DNA of 64,000 bases, from positions 338,327 to 402,326 of the forward strand of contig JAEOAD010001993.1 of the NCBI GenBank assembly GCA_036365145.1, read 5' to 3'. Both the position numbers and the translations under genes were made by a program. The stretch's first letter is position 1; every line of letters starts with the position of its first letter. Below the pieces are notes generated by a model that was not told the origin of the DNA, did no database searches, and worked only from the letters and a program-made list of their open reading frames with translations. Source of the stretch: Orientallactaga sibirica (Eukaryota > Chordata > Mammalia > Rodentia > Dipodidae). Positions 50,101 through 63,352 of this stretch are shown piece after piece.

Positions 50101-53000
50101 CGCCTCATTACTAAAGTAGTGTCTTTAGAAAACAAACCTTCATTGCCAAACATTGTACTGTGTGAAATGAGCTAATTTGGTTCTAAGAATCAGTTTACTT
50201 TCTACCAAGATGGTTTAGTTTAGCAAGTTCAAACTTTCCTTGTTAATGTAATCTAAAAAGATGTCCAAGTTAGTAGATTTGACTCATTTGTAAAGTAGTT
50301 TATTGAGAAAACAAACATCTTCATTGCGAACATTGTACTGTGTGAAAAAGCTAATTTAGTTCAAGAATTCAGTTGCTTTCCTACAAAGATGGCTGAGTGC
50401 AAAAAGTTCAAACTTTCCTTGTTAATGTAATGTAAAAAGATGAACAACGTAGTAGATTGGCCTCATTTCTAAAGTAGTTTCTTTAGAAAAGAAATATCTT
50501 CAGTACCGAACACTGTACTGTGTGAAATGTTAATTTTCTTCTAGGAATCAGTTTAATTTCTACGAAGATGGTTGAATGCAGCAAGTTCAAACTTTCCTTG
50601 TTAATGTAATCTAAAAAGATGGCTACGTTAGGTGATTCACCTCATTTGTAATGTACTTTGTTGAGAACACAAACATCTTCATTGCCGAACATTCTACTGT
50701 GTGAAATAAGCTCATTCGGTTCTAAGAATCAGTTGCTTTTCTACAAAGAAGGTTGAGGGCAGCAAGTTCAAACTTTCCTAGTTTGTGTAATCTAACAAGA
50801 TGTACAAGTTAGTGGATTCATTGTTGTTTCTAAAGTGGTTTATTTAGAAAAGAAACATCTTCAGTACTGAACACTGTACTGTGTGAAATCAGTTAATTCG
50901 GTTCTAGGAATCATTTTCCTTTCTACGAAGATGGTTGAGTGCAGCAAGTTCAAACTTTCCTTGTTAATGTAATCTAAAAAGATGGCCAAGTTAGCAGATT
51001 CACCTCATTTGTAAAGTAGTTTGTTGAGAAAATTAACATGTTCATTGCCGAACATTGTACTGTGTGAAATAAGCTCATTCGGTTCTAGGAATCACTTGAT
51101 TTCCTACAAAAGAAGGTTGAGTGCAGCAAGTTCAAACTTTCCTTGTTAATGTAATCTAAAAAGATGCACAACTTAGTAGATTGGCCTCATTTCTAAAGTA
51201 GTTTGTTTAGAAAAAAACATCTTCATAACCGAACACTATACTATGTGAAATAAGCTAGTACCGTTCTAGGAATCACTTGCTTTCTTACGAAGAAGGTTGA
51301 GTGCAGCAAGTTCAAACTTTACTTGTTAATGCAATCTAAAGAGATGTCCAAGTTATTAGATTTGCCTCATTTCTAAGTAGTTTCTTTAGAAAACAAACCT
51401 TCATTGCCAAACATTGTACTGTGTGAAATGAGCTAATTCGGTTCTAGGAATCAGTTTACTTTCTACAAAATGGTTGAGTTTAGCAAGTTCAAACTTTCCT
51501 TGTTAATGTAATCTAAAAAGATGGCCTAGTTAGTAGATTTGCGTCATTGGTAAAGTAGTTCATTGAGAAAACAAATATCTTTATGGCGAACATTGTACAG
51601 TGTGAAAAAAGCTCATTCGGTTCTAGAATTCAGTTGCTTTCCTACAAAGACGGTTGAGTGCAGCAAGTTCAAACTTTCCTTGTTAATGTAATCTAAAAAG
51701 ATGCAGAACTTAGTAGATTGGCCTCATTTCTAAAGTAGTTTCTTTAGAAAACAAACATCTTCAGTACCGAAAACTGTATTATGTGAAATGAGCTAGTTTG
51801 ATTCTAGGAATCACTTCATTTCCTACAAAGAAGGTTGAGTGCAGCAAGTTCAAACTTTCCTTGTTAATATAATCTAAAAAGATGGCCAAGTTAGAAGATT
51901 CGCATCATTTGTAAAGTACTTTGTTGAGAAAACAAACATCTTCATTACCGGACACTGTACTATGTGAAATAAGCTGGTTCGGTTCTAGGAATCACTTTCT
52001 TTCCTACAAAGAAGGTTGAGTGCAGTAAGTTCAAACTTTCCTAGTTTGTGTAATCTAACAAGATGTACAAGTTAGTGGATTTGAGTCATTTTTAAAGTGG
52101 TTTCTTTTGAAAACAAACATCTTCAGAACTGAACACTGTACTGTGTTAACTAAGTTAATTCTGTTTTAGGAATCAGTTTCCTTTCCACAAAGATGTTTGA
52201 GTGCAGCAAGTTGAAACTTTCCTTGTTAATGTAATCTAAAAAGATGGCCAAGTTAGTAGATTCACCTCATTTGTAAAGTAGTTTCTTGAGAAAATTAACA
52301 TCTTCATTGCGAACATTGTACTGTGTGAAATAAGCTCATTCGGTTCTAGGAATCACTTGCTTTCCTACAATGATGATTGAGTGCAGCTAGTTCAAACTTT
52401 CCTTGTTAATGTAATCTAAAAAGATGCACAACTTAGTCGAATGGCATCATTTCTAAAGTAGTTTCTTTAGAAAACAAACATCTTCAGTACTGAACACTGT
52501 ACTGGGTGAAACGTTAATTCGGTTCTAGGAATCAGTTTAATTTCTATGAAGATGGTTGAGTGCAGCAAGTTCAAACTTTCCTTGTTAATGTAATCTAAAC
52601 AAAACATGGCCAAGTTAGGAGATTCACCTCATTTGTAAAGTAGTTTCTTGAGAAACAAACATCTTCATTGCGAACATTGTACTGTGTGAAATAAACTCAT
52701 TCGGTTCTAGGAATCAGTTGCTTTCCTACAAAAAAGGTTGAGTGCAGCAAGTTCAAACTTTCCTTGTTAATGTAATCTGAAAAGATGCACAAGTTAGTAG
52801 ATTGGCCTCATTTCTAAAGTAGTTTGTTTAGAAAACAAACATCTTCATTACCGAACACTGTACAATGTGAAATGAGCTAATTCCATTCTAGGAATCACTT
52901 GCTTTCCTACAAAGAAGGTTGAGTGCAGCAAGTTCAAACTTTCTAGTTTCTTTAATCTAACAAGATGTACAAGTTAGTGGATTTGCCTCATTTCTAAAGT
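44183..53000. repeat. Most diverged zone, traces of old higher-order order
   Basis: These are about 49 monomers of all subfamilies with many private changes, including shortened units such as the one near 49870-49905. Some orders recur at large displacement. The rare 'acgtagttcc' or 'acgttgttcc' form occurs at 44881, 47411 and 49216 (14 and 10 monomers apart), each time followed by a D-like monomer with 'cctcattggtaaa' or 'catgggtaaa'. A three-monomer series starting with 'aaagtggtttatttag' at about 45424 recurs at about 50833 (30 monomers). Three consecutive D-like monomers lie at about 48420-48960. No gene is present. Confidence 0.82.
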
Positions 53001-55600
53001 CGTTTATTTAGAAAACAAACATCTTCAGTACTGAACACTGTACTGTGTGAAATGAGTTAATTCGGTTCTAGGAATCATGTTGCTTTCCTACAAAGAAGGT
53101 TGAGTGCAGCAAGTTCAAACTTTTCTAGTTTGTGTAATCTAACAAGATGTACAAGTTAGTAGATTCGCCTCATTTCTAAAGTAGTTTCTTGAGAAAACAA
53201 ACATCTTCATTACCAAACATTGTACTGTGTGAAATAAGTTAATTAGGTTCTAGGAATCAGTTGCTTTTCTAAAAGATGGTTGAGTGCAGCAAGTTCAAAC
53301 TTTCCTAGTTTATTGTAATCTAAAAAGATGTCAGTTAGTAGATTTGCCTCATTTGGTAAAGTAGTTCGTTGAGAAAACAAACATCTTCATTGCTGAACAT
53401 TGTACTGTAAAAAAAAAGCTCATTCGGTTCTAGAATTCAGTTGCTTTCCTACAAAACGGTTGAGTGCAGCAAGTTCAAACTTTCCTTGTTAATGTAATCT
53501 AACAAGATGCACAAGTTAGTAGATTGGCCTCATTTCTAAAGTAGTTTCTTTATAAAAGAAACATCTTCATTTACCGAACACTGTACTGTGTGAAATAAGT
53601 TAATTCGGTTCTAGGAATCACTTTCCTTTCTACAAAGATGGTTGAGTTTAGCAAGTTCAAACTTTCCTTGTTGTAATCTAAAAAGATGTCCATGTTAGTA
53701 GATTCCCCTCATTTCTAAAGTAGTTTCTTGAGAAAACAAACATCTTCATTGCCAAACTTTGTACTGTGTGAAGTGAGCTAATTCGGTTCTAGGAATCAGT
53801 TTACTTTCTACAAAGATGGTTGAGTGCAGCAAGTTCAAACTTTCCTTGTTAATGTAATCTAAAAAGATGTACAAGTTAGTAGATTTGCCTCATTTCTAAA
53901 GTAGTTTCTTGAGAAAACAAACATCTTCATTGCCGAACATTGTACTGTGTGAAAAAAGCTAATTTAGTTCTAGAATTCAGTTGCTTTCCTACAAAGAAGG
54001 TTGAGTGCAGCAAGTTCAAACTTTCCTTGTTAATGTAATCTAACAAGATGTACAAGTTAGTAGATTGGCCTCATTTCTAAAGTAGTTTCTTTAGAAAACA
54101 AACATCTTCATTACCTAACACTGTTCTGTGTGAAATAAGTTAATTCGGTTCTAGGAATCAGTTTAATTTCCTACAAAGATGGTTGAGTGCAGCAAGTTCA
54201 AACTTTCCTTGTTAATGTAATCTAAAAAGATGTACAAGTTAGTAGATTCACCTCATTTCTAAAGTAGTTTCTTGAGAAAACAAACATCTTCATTGCCAAA
54301 CATTGTACTGTGTGAAATAAGCTCATTCGGTTCTAGGAATCAGTTGCTTTCCTACAAAAAAGTTTGAGTGCAGCAAGTTCAAACTTTCCTTGTTTGTGTA
54401 ATCTAAAAAGATGTACAAGTTAGTAGATTGGCCTCATTTTTAAAGTAGTTTCTTTAGAAAACAAACATCTTCATTGCAAACACATTGTACTGTGTGAAAT
54501 AAGCTAATTCGGTTCTAGGAATCACTTGCTTTCTTACAATGAAGGTTGAGTGCAGCAAGTTCAAACTTTCTAGTTTGTGTAATCCAACAAGATGTACAAG
54601 TTAGTAGATTCGCCTCATTTCTAAAGTAGTTTCTTGAGAAAACAAACATCTTCATTTCGAACATTGTACTGTGTGAAATAAGCTAATTTGGTTCTAGGAA
54701 TGTGTATCTTTTCTACAAAGATGGTTGAGTGCAGCAAGTTCAAACTTTCCTTGTTAATGTAATCTAAAAAGATGTACAAGTTAGTAGATTCGCCTCATTG
54801 GAAAAGTAGTTTCTTGAGAAAAACAAACATCTTCATTGCGAACATTTTACTGTGTGAAAAAAGCTAATTCGGTTCTGGAATCAGTTGCTTTCCTACAAAG
54901 AAGGTTGAGTGCAGCCAAGTTCAAACTTTCCTAGTTAATGTAATCTAAAAAGATGTACAAGTTAGTAGATTGGCCTCATTTCTAAAGTAGTTTCTTTACA
55001 AAAACAAACATCTTCATTACCAAACATTGTACTGTGTGAAATAAGTTAATTCGGTTCTAGGAATCAGTTTGCTTTCCTACAAAGAAGGTTGAGTGCAGCT
55101 TGTTCAAACTTTCCTAGTTTGTGTAATCTAACAAGATGTACAAGTTAGTAGATTCGCCTCATTTCTAAAGTAGTTTCTTTAGAAAAACAAACATCTTCAT
55201 TGCGAACTTTGTACTGTGTGAAATAAGCTAATTCGGTTCTAGGAATCAGTTTGCTTTCCTACAAAGATGGTTGAGTGCAGCAAGTTCAAACTTTCCTAGT
55301 GTTTGTGTAATCTAAAAAGATGTACAAGTTAGTAGATTCACCTCATTTCTAAAGTAGTTTCTTGAGAAAACAAACATCTTCATTGCCAAACATTGTACTG
55401 TGTGAAATAAGCTCATTCGGTTCTAGGAATCACTTGCTTTCCTACAAAGAAGGTTGAGTGCAGCAAGTTCAAACTTTCCTAGTTTGTGTAATCTAAAAAG
55501 ATGTACAAGTTAGTAGATTCGCCTCATTTCTAAAGTAGTTTCTTGACAAAACAAACATCTTCATTTCGAACATTGTACTGTGTGAAATAAGCTAATTCGG
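53001..55600. repeat. Transition zone between diverged and homogeneous monomers
   Basis: Monomers here acquire the right-hand features step by step: 'gatgtacaagttagtagat' becomes constant from about 53860, 'gtttcttgagaaaac' alternates with 'gtttctttagaaaac', 'ttaatgtaatctaaaaag' gives way to 'gtttgtgtaatctaacaag', and 'cttgctttcctacaaagaag' becomes fixed. Small indels are frequent, for example 'ctagtgtttgtgtaatc' near 55298. The change of sequence type is gradual over about 14 monomers and has no single sharp border. Confidence 0.8.
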
Positions 55601-56581
55601 TTCTAGGAATCACTTGCTTTCCTACAAAGAAGGTTGAGTGCAGCAAGTTCAAACTTTCCTAGTTTGTGTAATCTAACAAGATGTACAAGTTAGTAGATTA
55701 GCCTCATTTCTAAAGTAGTTTCTTGAGAAAACAAACATCTTCATTGCTGAACATTGTACTGTGTGAAATAAGCTAATTCGGTTCTAGGAATCACTTGCTT
55801 TCCTACAAAGAAGGTTGAGTGCAGCAAGTTCAAACTTTCTAGTTTGTGTAATCTAACAAGATGTACAAGTTAGTAGATTCGCCTCATTTCTAAAGTAGTT
55901 TCTTGAGAAAACAAACATCTTCATTACCGAACATTGTACTGTGTGAAATAAGCTAATTCGGTTCTAGGAATCACTTTTTTTCCTACAAAGAAGGTTGAGT
56001 GCAGCAAGTTCAAACTTTCCTAGTTTGTGTAATCTAACAAGATGTACAAGTTAGTAGATTCGCCTCATTTCTAAAGTAGTTTCTTGAGAAAACAAACATC
56101 TTCATTGCCGAACATTGTACTGTGTGAAATAAGCTAATTCGGTTCTAGGAATCACTTGCTTTCCTACAAAGAAGGTTGAGTGCAGCAAGTTCAAACTTTC
56201 CTAGTTTGTGTAATCTAACAAGATGTACAAGTTAGTAGATTCGCCTCATTTCTAAAGTAGTTTCTTGAGAAAACAAACATCTTCATTGCGAACATTGTAC
56301 TGTGTGAAATAAGCTAATTCGGTTCTAGGAATCACTTGCTTTCCTACAAAGAAGGTTGAGTGCAGCAAGTTCAAACTTTCCTAGTTTGTGTAATCTAACA
56401 AGATGTACAAGTTAGTAGATTCGCCTCATTTCTAAAGTAGTTTCTTGAGAAAACAAACATCTTCATTGCCGAACATTGTACTGTGTGAAATAAGCTAATT
56501 CGGTTCTAGGAATCACTTGCTTTCCTACAAAAAAGGTTGAGTGCAGCAAGTTCAAACTTTCCTAGTTTGTGTAATCTAACA

Positions 56582-56762
56582 AGATGTACAAGTTAGTAGA
56601 TTCGCCTCATTTCTAAAGTAGTTTCTTGAGAAAACAAACATCTTCATTGCCGAACATTGTACTGTGTGAAATAAGCTAATTCGGTTCTAGGAATCACTTG
56701 CTTTCCTACAAAGAAGGTTGAGTGCAGCAAGTTCAAACTTTCCTAGTTTGTGTAATCTAACA
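56582..56762 (+). repeat. Reference 181-bp monomer of the homogeneous zone
   Basis: This is a typical monomer, phased from 'agatgtac' to the base before the next 'agatgtac'. Its parts in order are: 'agatgtacaagttagtagat'; three CpG-bearing words ('ttcgcc', 'gccgaac', 'ttcggtt') spread along the unit; the imperfect dyad 'gtttcttgagaaaac'; the near-dyad 'acattgtactgtgtg'; 'ttctaggaatcacttgc'; 'ctacaaagaaggttg'; and 'gtttgtgtaatctaac' at the end. Neighbouring copies on both sides match it almost base for base. The choice of phase is arbitrary because a tandem array has no natural start. The unit has stop codons in all frames and no coding look. Confidence 0.93.
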
Positions 56763-57524
56763 AGATGTACAAGTTAGTAGATTCGCCTCATTTCTAAAGT
56801 AGTTTCTTGAGAAAACAAACATCTTCATTGCCGAACATTGTACTGTGTGAAATAAGCTAATTCGGTTCTAGGAATCACTTGCTTTCCTACAAAGAAGGTT
56901 GAGTGCAGCAAGTTCAAACTTTCCTAGTTTGTGTAATCTAACAAGATGTACAAGTTAGTAGATTCGCCTCATTTCTAAAGTAGTTTCTTGAGAAAACAAA
57001 CATCTTCATTGCCGAACATTGTACTGTGTGAAATAAGCTAATTCGGTTCTAGGAATCACTTGCTTTCCTACAAAGAAGGTTGAGTGCAGCAAGTTCAAAC
57101 TTTCCTAGTTTGTGTAATCTAACAAGATGTACAAGTTAGTAGATTCGCCTCATTTCTAAAGTAGTTTCTTGAGAAAACAAACATCTTCATTGCCGAACAT
57201 TGTACTGTGTGAAATAAGCTAATTCGGTTCTAGGAATCACTTGCTTTCCTACAAAGAAGGTTGAGTGCAGCAAGTTCAAACTTTCCTAGTTTGTGTAATC
57301 TAACAAGATGTACAAGTTAGTAGATTCGCCTCATTTCTAAAGTAGTTTCTTGAGAAAACAAACATCTTCATTGCCGAACATTGTACTGTGTGAAATAAGC
57401 TAATTCGGTTCTAGGAATCACTTGCTTTCCTACAAAGAAGGTTGAGTGCAGCAAGTTCAAACTTTCCTAGTTTGTGTAATCTAACAAGATGTACAAGTTA
57501 GTAGATTCGCCTCATTTCTAAAGT

Positions 57525-57975
57525 AGTTTCTTGAAAACAAACATCTTCATTGCGAACATTGTACTGTGTGAAAAATAAGCTAATTCGGTTCTAGAATCAC
57601 TTGCTTTCCTACAAAGAAGGTTGAGTGCAGCAAGTTCAAACTTTCCTAGTTTGTGTAATCTAACAAGATGTACAAGTTAGTAGATTCGCCTCATTTCTAA
57701 AGTAGTTTCTTGAGAAAACAAACATCTTCATTGCGAACATTGTACTGTGTGAAATAAGCTAATTGTTCTAGGAATCACTTAATTTCCTACAAAGAAGGTT
57801 AGTGCAGCAAGTTCAAACTTTCTAGTTTGTGTAATCTAACAAGATGTACAAGTTAGTAGATTCGCCTCATTTCTAAAGTAGTTTCTTGAAAACAAACATC
57901 TTCAAACGAACATTTTACTGTGTGAAATAAGCTAATTCGGTTCTAGGAATCACTTGCTTTCTACAAAAACGTTGA
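57525..57975. other. Cluster of small indels inside the homogeneous zone
   Basis: Within about 450 bp there are many departures from an otherwise constant monomer: 'ttcttgaaaac' twice (two bases missing), 'gtgaaaaataag', 'ggttctagaatc', 'gctaattgttctag', 'cacttaatttcc', 'aaggttagtgc', 'cttcaaacgaac', 'cattttactg' and 'ctacaaaaacgttg'. Neighbouring monomers on both sides are clean. This looks like a locally poor consensus, or less likely a patch of older monomers. Confidence 0.75.
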
Positions 57976-60900
57976 GTGCAGCAAGTTCAAACTTTCCTAG
58001 TTTGTGTAATCTAACAAGATGTACAAGTTAGTAGATTCGCCTCATTTCTAAAGTAGTTTCTTGAGAAAACAAACATCTTCATTGCCGAACATTGTACTGT
58101 GTGAAATAAGCTAATTCGGTTCTAGGAATCACTTGCTTTCCTACAAAGAAGGTTGAGTGCAGCAAGTTCAAACTTTCCTAGTTTGTGTAATCTAACAAGA
58201 TGTACAAGTTAGTAGATTCGCCTCATTTCTAAAGTAGTTTCTTGAGAAAACAAACATCTTCATTGCCGAACATTGTACTGTGTGAAATAAGCTAATTCGG
58301 TTCTAGGAATCACTTGCTTTCCTACAAAGAAGGTTGAGTGCAGCAAGTTCAAACTTTCCTAGTTTGTGTAATCTAACAAGATGTACAAGTTAGTAGATTC
58401 GCCTCATTTCTAAAGTAGTTTCTTGAGAAAACAAACATCTTCATTGCGAACATTGTACTGTGTGAAATAAGCTAATTCGGTTCTAGGAATCACTTGCTTT
58501 CCTACAAAGAAGGTTGAGTGCAGCAAGTTCAAACTTTCCTAGTTTGTGTAATCTAACAAGATGTACAAGTTAGTAGATTCGCCTCATTTCTAAAGTAGTT
58601 TCTTGAGAAAACAAACATCTTCATTGCCGAACATTGTACTGTGTGAAATAAGCTAATTCGGTTCTAGGAATCACTTGCTTTCCTACAAAGAAGGTTGAGT
58701 GCAGCAAGTTCAAACTTTCCTAGTTTGTGTAATCTAACAAGATGTACAAGTTAGTAGATTCGCCTCATTTCTAAAGTAGTTTCTTGAGAAAACAAACATC
58801 TTCATTGCGAACATTGTACTGTGTGAAATAAGCTAATTCGGTTCTAGGAATCACTTGCTTTCCTACAAAAGAAGGTTGAGTGCAGCAAGTTCAAACTTTC
58901 CTAGTTTGTGTAATCTAACAAGATGTACAAGTTAGTAGATTCGCCTCATTTCTAAAGTAGTTTCTTGAGAAAACAAACATCTTCATTGCGAACATTGTAC
59001 TGTGTGAAATAAGCTAATCGGTTCTAGGAATCACTTGCTTTCCTACAAAAGAAGGTTGAGTGCAGCAAGTTCAAACTTTCCTAGTTTGTGTAATCTAACA
59101 AGATGTACAAGTTAGTAGATTCGCCTCATTTCTAAAGTAGTTTCTTGAGAAAACAAACATCTTCATTGCGAACATTGTACTGTGTGAAATAAGCTAATTC
59201 GGTTCTAGGAATCACTTGCTTTCCTACAAAGAAGGTTGAGTGCAGCAAGTTCAAACTTTCCTAGTTTGTGTAATCTAACAAGATGTACAAGTTAGTAGAT
59301 TCGCCTCATTTCTAAAGTAGTTTCTTGAAAACAAACATCTTCATTGCGAACATTGTACTGTGTGAAATAAGCTAATTCGGTTCTAGGAATCACTTGCTTT
59401 CCTACAAAAGAAGGTTGAGTGCAGCAAGTTCAAACTTTCCTAGTTTGTGTAATCTAACAAGATGTACAAGTTAGTAGATTCGCCTCATTTCTAAAGTAGT
59501 TTCTTGAGAAAACAAACATCTTCATTGCCGAACATTGTACTGTGTGAAATAAGCTAATTCGGTTCTAGGAATCACTTGCTTTCCTACAAAGAAGGTTGAG
59601 TGCAGCAAGTTCAAACTTTCCTAGTTTGTGTAATCTAACAAGATGTACAAGTTAGTAGATTCGCCTCATTTCTAAAGTAGTTTCTTGAGAAAACAAACAT
59701 CTTCATTGCCGAACATTGTACTGTGTGAAATAAGCTAATTCGGTTCTAGGAATCACTTGCTTTCCTACAAAGAAGGTTGAGTGCAGCAAGTTCAAACTTT
59801 CCTAGTTTGTGTAATCTAACAAGATGTACAAGTTAGTAGATTCGCCTCATTTCTAAAGTAGTTTCTTGAGAAAACAAACATCTTCATTGCCGAACATTGT
59901 ACTGTGTGAAATAAGCTAATTCGGTTCTAGGAATCACTTGCTTTCCTACAAAGAAGGTTGAGTGCAGCAAGTTCAAACTTTCTAGTTTGTGTAATCTAAC
60001 AAGATGTACAAGTTAGTAGATTCGCCTCATTTCTAAAGTAGTTTCTTGAGAAAACAAACATCTTCATTGCGAACATTGTACTGTGTGAAATAAGCTAATT
60101 CGGTTCTAGGAATCACTTGCTTTCCTACAAAGAAGGTTGAGTGCAGCAAGTTCAAACTTTCCTAGTTTGTGTAATCTAACAAGATGTACAAGTTAGTAGA
60201 TTCGCCTCATTTTCAAAGTAGTTTCTTGAGAAAACAAACATCTTCATTGCGAACATTGTACTGTGTGAAATAAGCTAATTCGGTTCTAGGAATCACTTGC
60301 TTTCCTACAAAGAAGGTTGAGTGCAGCAAGTTCAAACTTTCCTAGTTTGTGTAATCTAACAAGATGTACAAGTTAGTAGATTCGCCTCATTTCTAAAGTA
60401 GTTTCTTGAGAAAACAAACATCTTCATTGCGAACATTGTACTGTGTGAAATAAGCTAATTCGGTTCTAGGAATCACTTGCTTTCCTACAAAGAAGGTTGA
60501 GTGCAGCAAGTTCAAACTTTCCTAGTTTGTGTAATCTAACAAGATGTACAAGTTAGTAGATTCGCCTCATTTCTAAAGTAGTTTCTTGAGAAAACAAACA
60601 TCTTCATTGCGAACATTGTACTGTGTGAAATAAGCTAATTCGGTTCTAGGAATCACTTGCTTTCCTACAAAGAAGGTTGAGTGCAGCAAGTTCAAACTTT
60701 CCTAGTTTGTGTAATCTAACAAGATGTACAAGTTAGTAGATTCGCCTCATTTCTAAAGTAGTTTCTTGAGAAAACAAACATCTTCATTGCCGAACATTGT
60801 ACTGTGTGAAATAAGCTAATTCGGTTCTAGGAATCACTTGCTTTCCTACAAAGAAGGTTGAGTGCAGCAAGTTCAAACTTTCCTAGTTTGTGTAATCTAA

Positions 60901-61650
60901 CAAGATGTACAAGTTAGTAGATTCGCCTCATTTCTAAAGTAGTTTCTTGAGAAAACAAACATCTTCATTGCGAACATTGTACTGTGTGAAATAAGCTAAT
61001 TCGGTTCTAGGAATCACTTGCTTTCCTACAAAGAAGGTTGAGTGCAGCAAGTTCAAACTTTCCTAGTTTGTGTAATCTAACAAGATGTACAAGTTAGTAG
61101 ATTCGCCTCATTTCTAAAGTAGTTTCTTGAGAAAACAAACATCTTCATTGCGAACATTGTACTGTGTGAAATAAGCTAATTCGGTTCTAGGAATCACTTG
61201 CTTTCCTACAAAGAAGGTTGAGTGCAGCAAGTTCAAACTTTCCTAGTTTGTGTAATCTAACAAGATGTACAAGTTAGTAGATTCGCCTCATTTCTAAAGT
61301 AGTTTCTTGAGAAAACAAACATCTTCATTGCCGAACATTGTACTGTGTGAAATAAGCTAATTCGGTTCTAGGAATCACTTGCTTTCCTACAAAGAAAGGT
61401 TGAGTGCAGCAAGTTCAAACTTTCCTAGTTTGTGTAATCTAACAAGATGTACAAGTTAGTAGATTCGCCTCATTTCTAAAGTAGTTTCTTGAGAAAACAA
61501 ACATCTTCATTGCCGAACATTGTACTGTGTGAAATAAGCTAATTCGGTTCTAGGAATCACTTGCTTTCCTACAAAGAAGGTTGAGTGCAGCAAGTTCAAA
61601 CTTTCCTAGTTTGTGTAATCTAACAAGATGTACAAGTTAGTAGATTCGCC

Positions 61651-61669
61651 TCATTTCTAGTTTCTTGAG
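61651..61669. other. 5-bp deletion in one homogeneous monomer
   Basis: 'catttctagtttcttgag' replaces the usual form with 'ctaaagtagtttc', so five bases ('aagta' or an equivalent) are missing between repeated 'ta' words. It is found in a single copy and is useful as a marker within near-identical monomers. Confidence 0.85.
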
Positions 61670-63333
61670 AAAACAAACATCTTCATTGCCGAACATTGTA
61701 CTGTGTGAAATAAGCTAATTCGGTTCTAGGAATCACTTGCTTTCTACAAAGAAGGTTGAGTGCAGCAAGTTCAAACTTTCCTAGTTTGTGTAATCTAACA
61801 AGATGTACAAGTTAGTAGATTCGCCTCATTTCTAAAGTAGTTTCTTGAGAAAACAAACATCTTCATTGCGAACATTGTACTGTGTGAAATAAGCTAATTC
61901 GGTTCTAGGAATCACTTGCTTTCCTACAAAGAAGGTTGAGTGCAGCAAGTTCAAACTTTCCTAGTTTGTGTAATCTAACAAGATGTACAAGTTAGTAGAT
62001 TCGCCTCATTTCTAAAGTAGTTTCTTGAGAAAACAAACATCTTCATTGCGAACATTGTACTGTGTGAAATAAGCTAATTCGGTTCTAGGAATCACTTGCT
62101 TTCCTACAAAGAAGGTTGAGTGCAGCAAGTTCAAACTTTCCTAGTTTGTGTAATCTAACAAGATGTACAAGTTAGTAGATTCGCCTCATTTCTAAAGTAG
62201 TTTCTTGAGAAAACAAACATCTTCATTGCGAACATTGTACTGTGTGAAATAAGCTAATTCGGTTCTAGGAATCACTTGCTTTCCTACAAAGAAGGTTGAG
62301 TGCAGCAAGTTCAAACTTTCCTAGTTTGTGTAATCTAACAAGATGTACAAGTTAGTAGATTCGCCTCATTTCTAAAAGTAGTTTCTTGAGAAAACAAACA
62401 TCTTCATTGCGAACATTGTACTGTGTGAAATAAGCTAATTCGGTTCTAGGAATCACTTGCTTTCCTACAAAGAAGGTTGAGTGCAGCAAGTTCAAACTTT
62501 CCTAGTTTGTGTAATCTAACAAGATGTACAAGTTAGTAGATTCGCCTCATTTCTAAAGTAGTTTCTTGAGAAAACAAACATCTTCATTGCCGAACATTGT
62601 ACTGTGTGAAATAAGCTAATTCGGTTCTAGGAATCACTTGCTTTCCTACAAAGAAGGTTGAGTGCAGCAAGTTCAAACTTTCCTAGTTTGTGTAATCTAA
62701 CAAGATGTACAAGTTAGTAGATTCGCCTCATTTCTAAAGTAGTTTCTTGAGAAAACAAACATCTTCATTGCCGAACATTGTACTGTGTGAAATAAGCTAA
62801 TTCGGTTCTAGGAATCACTTGCTTTCCTACAAAGAAGGTTGAGTGCAGCAAGTTCAAACTTTCCTAGTTTGTGTAATCTAACAAGATGTACAAGTTAGTA
62901 GATTCGCCTCATTTCTAAAGTAGTTTCTTGAGAAAACAAACATCTTCATTGCCGAACATTGTACTGTGTGAAATAAGCTAATTCGGTTCTAGGAATCACT
63001 TGCTTTCCTACAAAGAAGGTTGAGTGCAGCAAGTTCAAACTTTCCTAGTTTGTGTAATCTAACAAGATGTACAATTAGTAGATTCGCCTCATTTCTAAAG
63101 TAGTTTCTTGAGAAAACAAACATCTTCATTGCCGAACATTGTACTGTGTGAAATAAGCTAATTCGGTTCTAGGAATCACTTGCTTTCCTACAAAGAAGGT
63201 TGAGTGCAGCAAGTTCAAACTTTCTAGTTTGTGTAATCTAACAAGATGTACAAGTTAGTAGATTCGCCTCATTTCTAAAGTAGTTTCTTGAAAACAAACA
63301 TCTTCATTGCCGAACATTGTACTGTGTGAAATA

Positions 63334-63352
63334 AGCTAATTAAGCTAATTAG
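63334..63352. other. 9-bp tandem duplication inside a monomer
   Basis: 'aagctaattaagctaatt' is a direct doubling of 'aagctaatt', and the following 'cgg' is changed to 'agg'. No other monomer in the homogeneous zone shows it. It is a simple slippage product and a single-copy landmark. Confidence 0.88.
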
